DNA of 5,214 bases from Chloroflexota bacterium. GTDB taxonomy: Bacteria; Chloroflexota; Anaerolineae; Promineifilales; Promineifilaceae. The notes beneath the pieces are model-generated. The model was not told the DNA's origin. It searched no databases and saw nothing but the letters and a program-made list of their open reading frames with translations. Location of the stretch: NCBI GenBank assembly GCA_003519205.1, contig DOXE01000426.1, positions 1 to 5,214 on the forward strand, given 5' to 3'. A program made the translations under genes and the position numbers. Of this stretch, positions 1 through 5,214 are shown in pieces. The stretch's first letter is position 1. Each line of letters starts with the position of its first letter.

Positions 1-565
1 TTGTATGCAATAGCTCCTCTAACGTCTCCTCAATTTCGTTAAGACCTGTGTACATAGTCGGTACCGGGCTGGTGACGTATAGGACATTAACTTTCGCTTG
101 GGCAGCTTTTGCTATTCGCGCTCCAACTTTAACAACCGCTTGGTTCATCTTTTGACCACCGATAGCGATGAGTATCTTATCCAGCTTAACAGGCCGGTCA
201 CCCCTGACTACGAGTACTGAAGATTGGGCTTTTCCAGCAACCCTTTTGGTAACCGTGCCAAAAAACCCATCCAATAATCGATCAACCTCATGTGTCCCGA
301 CAACAATGATTTCGTAATCGCTCTCCCGGGCCTCACTAAATATTTCTGATAGTACATCACCCTTTCTAATTATTTTATCTACCTCCTCCCGGTTAAGAAT
401 TGAGATCGCCCTATCTAAATTAGCCTTCGCATCCGTTGGATCTGCATCCTCGTCAATTACAGTCAAAACCGTTACCGGAGAAGATTCTAGCCCGGCGATT
501 AACCCACCAAATCTAACAGTAGGCTCTGAATACGGTAGTTGACGGATGCAAATCAGCGTTTTCAT
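1..565 (-). CDS. Universal stress protein (UspA family), tandem-domain, 3'-truncated by window edge
   Basis: The 188 visible codons start with MKTLICIRQL and stay open to the left edge, so the C-terminus is missing. Residues 1-121 form one Usp fold: a first strand (KTLICI), a second (PVTVLTVID, 30-38), and the nucleotide-loop region from VVGTHE (88-93) to VLVVR (117-121). The usual ATP motif G-x2-G-x9-G-S/T is nearly kept: Gly90, then Glu93 where the second Gly is expected, then Gly103-Thr104. A second Usp domain begins near residue 128 (KLDKILIAIGG) with a helix and the strand VNVLYVTSP, so this looks like a two-domain Usp. Such proteins are soluble, often bind ATP, and act in stress or as regulatory companions of transporters. 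The start is set by a GGAG 7 nt upstream. It lies 40 nt downstream of the TauE-type permease gene, probably in the same transcript. Family call is firm; role and ATP binding by domain 1 are uncertain. Confidence 0.85.
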   Translation of the reverse strand, partial: MKTLICIRQLPYSEPTVRFGGLIAGLESSPVTVLTVIDEDADPTDAKANLDRAISILNREEVDKIIRKGDVLSEIFSEARESDYEIIVVGTHEVDRLLDGFFGTVTKRVAGKAQSSVLVVRGDRPVKLDKILIAIGGQKMNQAVVKVGARIAKAAQAKVNVLYVTSPVPTMYTGLNEIEETLEELLHT

Positions 566-572
566 TAGCTAG

Positions 573-576
573 CTCC
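573..576 (-). promoter_or_regulatory. Ribosome binding site of the Usp gene
   Basis: GGAG on the minus strand lies 7 nt before the ATG at 565-563. Two other ATGs just upstream (580-578 and 591-589) open frames that stop after 3 and 8 codons, so this site supports 565 as the start. Confidence 0.6.
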
Positions 577-605
577 ACATCTTGTTTTCATCTTAAGACC
601 AATCA

Positions 606-1511
606 CTAAATACCTTCCCCACCGCTAATGAGTCGAATGATAACTAAAATGGCACCTATCAACGGTAATGCCGAAAATAGCAGGCGGATTCGTGGACCAG
701 CAAAAAATCGGGTTGATACGGCCCCAATTTGGGCACCAATAGCCGCACCTGTATGCATCACCAAGGCAATAAAGATATCGACATTACCTTTAAGGGCGTG
801 GGTAATCGTTCCATAACCTGAGGAAAAGACGATTTCGAACAAATCCGTCCCGACAGCAACATGAGTTGGAACGCCAATAAGATAGACCAATAAAGGCATT
901 CTTAGAAAACCACCCCCAACGCCAAGAAATCCAGCTAGAACTCCGCTCAACAAACCGACACCCAGTACGACCCAGAGCGAGACTGAAAGGATACCAGAGC
1001 CGGGAAACGAAACCATTGGCCACAATTTTATCCCGTGCATACGCTTGGTGATATTCTGAAAGGCCAGGACATCCTTTACATCCAAGCTTTCCGAACGAAT
1101 CATGCGTATTGCCCGAATGCTTTCCCAGGCAGTGAAGGCACTGATGACTAATAAAATGATCACATACGAAATTCCAACAATCAGATCGACGTTTCCCATT
1201 TCTTCAAACAATTCGATCAGTTGAGCTCCCAACTCCACGCCGGTGACAGTTCCCAATATCATGATAACCCCAAGCTTCAAATCGACGTGTCCCAATGTAC
1301 GGTGACGATTGGAAGCCACAATGGATTTTCCGGTCATATGTGCTAAATCTGTTCCAACGACGATATTAACTGGAACTCCAGTCCAAAATAAAAAAGGGCC
1401 GGCAAGAAACCCCCCGCCAACACCAAAAAAGCCCCCCAATATGCCTACCAGGAATCCAATGGCGATCAACACCAGAGGGTTAATGGTAACGCCGGCAATT
1501 GGAAATTCCAC
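606..1511 (-). CDS. TauE/SafE family anion permease (sulfite exporter-like)
   Basis: A 301-residue polytopic inner-membrane protein with the internal duplication typical of the TauE/SafE (DUF81) family. The first half carries GGFFGVGGG (26-34), then GVPVNIVVGTDL (45-56) and GHVDLKLG (74-81). The second half repeats this as AGFLGVGGG (193-201), GVPTHVAVGTDL (213-224) and GNVDIFIAL (242-250). About eight hydrophobic helices are visible (near 11-28, 36-54, 79-98, 109-128, 176-196, 204-222, 246-264, 276-295). A charged cytoplasmic linker (about 130-165) joins the halves. Length is normal for the family. Members move sulfite, sulfoacetate, sulfonates or other small organic anions; the substrate cannot be told here. 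The start is GTG, chosen because a GGAG sits 5 nt upstream and the gene begins only 2 nt after the stop of the preceding small gene, suggesting translational coupling. A Usp gene follows 40 nt downstream. Confidence 0.9.
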   Translation of the reverse strand: MEFPIAGVTINPLVLIAIGFLVGILGGFFGVGGGFLAGPFLFWTGVPVNIVVGTDLAHMTGKSIVASNRHRTLGHVDLKLGVIMILGTVTGVELGAQLIELFEEMGNVDLIVGISYVIILLVISAFTAWESIRAIRMIRSESLDVKDVLAFQNITKRMHGIKLWPMVSFPGSGILSVSLWVVLGVGLLSGVLAGFLGVGGGFLRMPLLVYLIGVPTHVAVGTDLFEIVFSSGYGTITHALKGNVDIFIALVMHTGAAIGAQIGAVSTRFFAGPRIRLLFSALPLIGAILVIIRLISGGEGI

Positions 1512-1513
1512 GG

Positions 1514-1759
1514 CTACTCCAGACGCTCTAGACCGAGCCGTTCAATCAAAAATGAGGTCACTTTTTCGAGAAAGACAGCCTGGACCACGATCAGTACCAA
1601 GGCGACAATAGAATAAACGGGCAAGTTATTGTCATAGAGCGATGTTAACCAGCCCCCTAACGATCGCAATACGAGGATAAAATAGGCGACGACCAGCGCT
1701 CCGTAGACAACAAGTTCGATCAAAAAATTACGAATGATTTTGCTGGAGTCGATATCCAT
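1514..1759 (-). CDS. Small two-helix membrane protein of unknown function, upstream of TauE-type permease
   Basis: An 81-residue protein I do not recognise as a named family. It has a short charged N-terminus (MDIDSSKIIR), a hydrophobic helix at about 13-33 and a short loop with LYDNNLP (41-47). A second helix follows at about 48-65, then a charged, probably amphipathic tail (EKVTSFLIERLGLERLE). The basic residues flanking the helices favour a hairpin with both ends in the cytoplasm, though this is only a prediction. There is no signal-peptide cleavage site. The ATG is preceded by AGGGAA ending 5 nt upstream (1765-1770). It is judged a real gene because it fills the space exactly between its neighbours, has a ribosome site, reads as a coherent membrane protein, and its stop is 2 nt from the permease GTG. 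An accessory subunit of the permease is a reasonable inference from position, not demonstrated. Confidence 0.75.
   Translation of the reverse strand: MDIDSSKIIRNFLIELVVYGALVVAYFILVLRSLGGWLTSLYDNNLPVYSIVALVLIVVQAVFLEKVTSFLIERLGLERLE
1517..1520 (-). promoter_or_regulatory. Ribosome binding site that supports the GTG start of the permease
   Basis: GGAG on the minus strand lies inside the last codons of the 81-aa gene, 5 nt before the GTG at 1511-1509. Because the site is embedded in the upstream reading frame and the stop-to-start gap is 2 nt, ribosomes finishing the small protein probably re-initiate here. Confidence 0.6.
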
Positions 1760-1800
1760 CCTGGTTCCCTACAATCGAGCAACATCCATGGATATGCGCT

Positions 1801-1829
1801 ATTCTAACGTATTTGACGATAAGATTGAA
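1801..1829 (-). promoter_or_regulatory. Possible weak sigma-70-type promoter for the small protein-permease-Usp genes
   Basis: In the 88-nt gap after the second ABC gene, the minus strand reads TTCAAT (1829-1824), a 17-nt spacer, then TAGAAT (1806-1801). The -10 matches the consensus at 5 of 6 positions but the -35 at only 3 of 6. The implied start would leave a leader of about 35 nt before the ATG at 1759. Such matches arise by chance in A+T-rich gaps, so this is only a candidate; read-through from the ABC genes is equally possible because no terminator hairpin is visible in the gap. Confidence 0.25.
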
Positions 1830-1847
1830 GAATGAGGTTTTTTGTTC

Positions 1848-3860
1848 TTAATCTCCAGGCACGAAAAAGGCATCTTCGGAAATTTTATCGAACTCTCCTG
1901 GTTCTTCATCGATCTCACGCCTAAACTGGCTCATATAGAGGTCGTAGTAGAAACCTTTCGCTTCCAAAAGCTCGTCGTGAGTGCCACGTTCGATGATTTG
2001 GCCCTGATCTAAAACGAGGACCTGATCGGCATTACGAATAGTGCTTAGACGATGAGCGATTACGAAGCTTGTCCGTCCGGCCAGTAATTCGTCCAAAGCA
2101 CGCTGAATCTGCCTTTCGGTACGCGTATCTACGCTACTGGTGGCCTCATCTAGAATGAGGACTCGGGGATCGATTAATGCCACTCGGGCAATAGCTAATA
2201 ATTGCCGTTGCCCCTGGCTCAATCCAGACCCTCTCTCACCTAGCACGGTATCATAACCATTTTCAAGCTTTTGGATGAAGCTATCGGCACGGGCGAGTTT
2301 GGCTGCTTCGATAACTTCCTTGTTAGTTGCCTCTGGCCGGCCGTACCGAATGTTATTCATGACAGTGTCACTGAAAAGAAAGGTATCTTGTAATACCATA
2401 CCTATCTGCTTCCTCAGGCTTCGCTTGGTCACATCCCTAACGTCATAACCGTCAATCTTTACACTTCCACTCCGGACATCAAAGAATCTGGGCAGTAATT
2501 TGATGATGGTGGTTTTGCCTGCCCCGGTCGGCCCTACGATGGCTACTGTTTCCCCTGGTCTGGTTTCGATATCGATGCCCAGTAAAACAGGTTCACCGGG
2601 GTTGTATTCAGCCCAGACATCCTGGAAGCTAATTCTTCCTTCTAACTCGGGTAGATCCATGGCATCTGGCTTTTCTTTGATATCAGGATCGACATCCAGC
2701 AAATCAAATATCCTCTCAGCGCCGGCGATAGCGCTTTGTATATTAGTCCACAGGACAGAGATCTGTTGTACCGGCCGATTAAATTGTTGGGTATAGCCGA
2801 TAAAAGTAATGATCAGCCCCAGGGAAACCGTCGCGCCGAGGATCCCTTGACCGTATAACATTGCCAAGCCACCAACCACGGCAACAATGGCCAGGCTGAC
2901 ATAGCTCAATGCTTCAAGTGTTGGCGCCAATGCGCTCGAATAAGCCTGAGCCTGTATGTTCGCGTCTCGATTGGCTGCGTTGCTGGCCCGAAACTGATCG
3001 ATATTTTCATCTTCTCGGCTAAATGCCTGAACTTCGCGCACAGCAGCGATATTTTCTTGCAAATCGGCATTTACAGTGCCGATTTCCACACGTGCTCTTC
3101 GAAAAGCTTTGCGCGCCTGGTTGGAGAACCATCGAGTGGCGATAAACATCAAGGGCAGGGTTATCAAACTAATAAAGGCAAAGACAGCGCTCATGCGAAA
3201 CATCACCACCACCACCCAAATTATTAACAGTGAACCCTGGAAAACACTAACCAAACCAAATCCGATGACCTGTTGCATGGTGTCGATGTCATTGGTAACA
3301 CGACTCATCACGTCACCGGCTTCCTGTTTATTAAAGAAGCCCAGGCTGAGCTCATGGACGTGGTGGAAAATATCGGCTCTAAGATCTCGCAGAACTCGAA
3401 AGCCGGCCCAACTCATTAAGTAAAATTGGAGGCTACTAAGCAATGCGCTGCCCCCATAGAGAGCAACGATAAGTAAAACCAGTTGGCCAAGTCCGATGAT
3501 TGTTTCTTGGGCCGAGGCGAAGGGTTCCGGATCTGTAAACCAACAATTGCCAAAGGCTTCTACCTGTACCGGTGTCTCCTGATTTTGTAAAACTTCAGGC
3601 GGTAACTCGGCCGGGATCTGGCCTAATGTGCCATCTTCGAATTCCCGGGCGGCATAGGGGCCTAAGTAACAATCCACAGCCTGACCAGTCAAATCAGGGA
3701 TCAATACCTGCATATAAGTTCCACCGATCACGGCAAGGGCAACCAGGACCAGAGCGAGGGCATACAAACGGAAGTAGCCCCATAAACGTCGCAATGTTTT
3801 GCCCACACTTTGAGCCTTGCTGGTTTCTGTCCCCATCAATTGTGCATCACGATCGAACAT
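1848..3860 (-). CDS. ABC exporter half-transporter, catalytic-site subunit of a probable heterodimer
   Basis: A complete 670-residue type IV-fold (B-family) exporter half with an N-terminal membrane domain and a C-terminal ATPase. Six helices lie near 30-53, 122-148, 201-220, 224-243, 318-338 and 341-358. An insert of about 65 residues between TM1 and TM2, predicted extracytoplasmic, holds Cys64 and Cys106. ATPase motifs: A-loop Tyr419, Walker A GPTGAGKTT (443-451), Q-loop Gln491, signature LSQGQ (547-551, second Gly replaced by Gln), Walker B VLILDE with catalytic Glu572, D-loop SSVD (575-578), switch His603. Catalytic residues are therefore intact but the signature is not, the reverse of the upstream subunit, which argues that the two pair. 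An acidic tail (648-670) follows the ATPase. The ATG is set by GGAG 6 nt upstream; the gene lies 38 nt after the other ABC gene. Substrate is unknown: drugs, lipids and peptides are all carried by this family. Confidence 0.95.
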   Translation of the reverse strand: MFDRDAQLMGTETSKAQSVGKTLRRLWGYFRLYALALVLVALAVIGGTYMQVLIPDLTGQAVDCYLGPYAAREFEDGTLGQIPAELPPEVLQNQETPVQVEAFGNCWFTDPEPFASAQETIIGLGQLVLLIVALYGGSALLSSLQFYLMSWAGFRVLRDLRADIFHHVHELSLGFFNKQEAGDVMSRVTNDIDTMQQVIGFGLVSVFQGSLLIIWVVVVMFRMSAVFAFISLITLPLMFIATRWFSNQARKAFRRARVEIGTVNADLQENIAAVREVQAFSREDENIDQFRASNAANRDANIQAQAYSSALAPTLEALSYVSLAIVAVVGGLAMLYGQGILGATVSLGLIITFIGYTQQFNRPVQQISVLWTNIQSAIAGAERIFDLLDVDPDIKEKPDAMDLPELEGRISFQDVWAEYNPGEPVLLGIDIETRPGETVAIVGPTGAGKTTIIKLLPRFFDVRSGSVKIDGYDVRDVTKRSLRKQIGMVLQDTFLFSDTVMNNIRYGRPEATNKEVIEAAKLARADSFIQKLENGYDTVLGERGSGLSQGQRQLLAIARVALIDPRVLILDEATSSVDTRTERQIQRALDELLAGRTSFVIAHRLSTIRNADQVLVLDQGQIIERGTHDELLEAKGFYYDLYMSQFRREIDEEPGEFDKISEDAFFVPGD

Positions 3861-3866
3861 TTCGTT

Positions 3867-3870
3867 CTCC
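3867..3870 (-). promoter_or_regulatory. Ribosome binding site of the second ABC gene
   Basis: GGAG (within GGAGA) on the minus strand, 6 nt before the ATG at 3860-3858. It favours this start over the in-frame Met at codon 9, which has no comparable site before it. Confidence 0.6.
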
Positions 3871-3898
3871 GATCAATATCAGTAATCAAACGAGTCGC

Positions 3899-5214
3899 CT
3901 AGATGACTTCGATTGCTTGAGGTTCTGGTGTAATATCATCCGCAAGTTGCGAATAGTATATTTCGGCATAAATCGGGCTGTTTTCCATCAGCTCTTCGTG
4001 GACGCCAACGGCGGCAATGCGGCCCTTATCCAATACCAGGATCTGATCGGCGTTTATGACCGTACTGATTCGTTGGGCAATAACAAAGCTCGTTCGCCCT
4101 TTCATCAATTTGTCCAAAGCCTTCTGGATCTGATATTCAGTTTGGAGATCTACGCTGCTGGTTGAATCATCCAATATCAATATCCGTGGATTGAGAAGCA
4201 ATGCTCGCGCGATTGCAATCCGCTGTTTTTGACCGCCGCTTAATGTTGTTCCTCTCTCTCCCACTGGCGTGTCGTAACCTTCAGGGAAAGAAATAATTTC
4301 TTCATGAGCTGCAGCAGCCTTACAGGCAGATTCAATTTCCTCGAAGGAGGCATCTGTTCTTCCAAAGGCAATATTTTCACGGATGGTCCCTGCAAACAAG
4401 GTTGTCTCTTGAAGAACGATCCCAATTTGAGAGCGCAGCGATTCGAGCTTCACATCCCGTAGCTCATACCCATCAATCGTTATCGATCCTTCACTGGGAT
4501 CATAAAATCTGGGCAGCAAATTGATGATGGTTGATTTTCCCGAACCGGTCGCTCCCAATAAGGCGATCGTTTGACCTGGCTCTACTTCAATCGATACATC
4601 TTTTAATACCGCTTCGCCGCTGCTGAAATATCGGAAGGTAACATCATCAAATTTAATTTGTCCTTCCACTGGAGGCAATGTTATTGCATCTGGTCTATCC
4701 GTGACCTCATTTTCAACATCCAAGATTTCAAAAATCCTGGTCGATGATGCAGAGGCCTGCGACATCTGGGTGATGATCATCCCAAGATGAGCGGCAGGAA
4801 GGAACAAGAATATCAAATAGAGGCTGAATTCCTGCCATTCTCCCAATGTCAGCGTCCCACCGATGATCTGCCGACCGCCAAAATAAAGCACCAACGCCTG
4901 GCCCAGGCTGGCGATCAGGATTACAAACGGGAAGAGGATGCTGAAGAAACGAGCCACATAAATCTGCTGATTCATCAGGTCGTCCGCAGCGCGATCGAAT
5001 TTCTTTTCCTCACTTTTCTCGCGGGTAAACGCCTTGACAACTTTGATCCCGGATAGATTTTCCTGCAAGACGGTGTTTACTTTATCCAATCGCTTCTGAA
5101 TTTCAAGGAATAACGGACCCAACTTGGATCCAAAAAACATAAACAAGATCATGGCGATCGGTAAGATCGGCAGGGCGATTAATGTCAACCTGACGTTTGT
5201 TGAGAATAAAATAA
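3899..5214 (-). CDS. ABC exporter half-transporter, degenerate-site subunit, 5'-truncated by window edge
   Basis: The frame stays open to the right edge. The TTG at 5188 is an internal Leu codon, since ILFSTNVR precedes it in frame, as in the TM4 region of these exporters. About 160 N-terminal residues (TM1-TM3) are probably missing. Numbering from that Leu as 1: TM4 runs to about 20, the coupling-helix region LQENLSGIKVVKAFTRE is at 41-57, and TM5-TM6 lie at about 82-103 and 120-141. The ATPase follows with A-loop Tyr187, Walker A GATGSGKST (212-220), Q-loop Gln260 and an intact signature LSGGQ (316-320). Walker B is ILILDD, with Asp341 in place of the catalytic Glu, and Gln372 replaces the switch His (IAQRIST). 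Both losses are typical of the degenerate-site partner in heterodimeric exporters of the TM287/288 and BmrC/BmrD kind. The stop lies 38 nt before the start of the second ABC gene, so the two are almost certainly co-transcribed. Substrate is unknown. Confidence 0.93.
   Translation of the reverse strand, partial: ILFSTNVRLTLIALPILPIAMILFMFFGSKLGPLFLEIQKRLDKVNTVLQENLSGIKVVKAFTREKSEEKKFDRAADDLMNQQIYVARFFSILFPFVILIASLGQALVLYFGGRQIIGGTLTLGEWQEFSLYLIFLFLPAAHLGMIITQMSQASASSTRIFEILDVENEVTDRPDAITLPPVEGQIKFDDVTFRYFSSGEAVLKDVSIEVEPGQTIALLGATGSGKSTIINLLPRFYDPSEGSITIDGYELRDVKLESLRSQIGIVLQETTLFAGTIRENIAFGRTDASFEEIESACKAAAAHEEIISFPEGYDTPVGERGTTLSGGQKQRIAIARALLLNPRILILDDSTSSVDLQTEYQIQKALDKLMKGRTSFVIAQRISTVINADQILVLDKGRIAAVGVHEELMENSPIYAEIYYSQLADDITPEPQAIEVI

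Noticed and set aside
566..605. Short ATG-initiated frames between the permease and Usp genes as a leader peptide
   Set aside because: They encode only 3 and 8 codons, lack a clear ribosome site of their own, and overlap the Usp ribosome binding site by chance-level sequence.
1309..1611. Plus-strand open frame of 100 codons
   Set aside because: It is the complement of the permease N-terminal half and of the end of the small gene; low-complexity Pro/Asn/Lys-rich translation with no ribosome site of note.
1831..1847. Run of T residues after the second ABC gene as a terminator
   Set aside because: On the transcribed minus strand the run is A, not T, and no GC-rich inverted repeat precedes it.
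3572..4165. Plus-strand open frame of 197 codons crossing the junction of the two ABC genes
   Set aside because: It is antisense to conserved ATPase and membrane coding sequence of both ABC genes and its translation looks like no protein family; the minus-strand genes explain the region.
5186..5188. TTG as a start codon for the first ABC gene
   Set aside because: The frame is open upstream to the window edge and the preceding residues continue the expected membrane segment; starting here would remove TM1-TM3.
3899..5214. First ABC gene as a decaying pseudogene because catalytic Glu and His are missing
   Set aside because: The frame is intact, all other motifs are conserved, and the substitutions Glu to Asp and His to Gln are the specific ones seen in degenerate-site partners of working heterodimers.

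Overview
This 5.2-kb window is a compact bacterial gene block with every supported gene on the minus strand, so transcription runs from the right edge to the left. It is protein-coding almost throughout. The largest intergenic gap is 88 nt, and I see no RNA genes, mobile elements or CRISPR. Composition is moderate (roughly half G+C by eye). The two ABC exporter sequences, especially the long extracytoplasmic insert between TM1 and TM2 of the second subunit, remind me of Chloroflexota (Anaerolineae-like) transporters. That assignment is recognition-based inference; no marker gene is present.

Right half (5214 to 1848): two consecutive ABC exporter half-transporters, each a membrane domain fused to an ATPase domain. 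The first is cut at its 5' end by the window edge; the second is complete (670 aa). Their ATPase motifs are complementarily degenerate. The upstream subunit has Asp for the catalytic Glu and Gln for the switch His but an intact LSGGQ. The downstream subunit has the catalytic Glu and His but an altered signature, LSQGQ. This is the pattern of a heterodimeric exporter with one catalytic and one degenerate ATP site, so the two products most likely form one transporter. The substrate cannot be read from the sequence.

Left half (1759 to 1): after an 88-nt gap that may hold a weak promoter come three closely packed genes. They are an 81-aa two-helix membrane protein of unknown function, a TauE/SafE-family anion permease starting at GTG only 2 nt after the small gene's stop, and a universal stress protein (UspA family, apparently tandem-domain) cut by the left edge. 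The packing suggests a module in which the small protein partners the permease and the Usp protein is a soluble nucleotide-binding companion. That functional link is inferred from gene order only.

Nothing here is clearly a new system. The best leads are the small protein coupled to the TauE-type permease and the unusual extracytoplasmic insert with a cysteine pair in the second ABC subunit.
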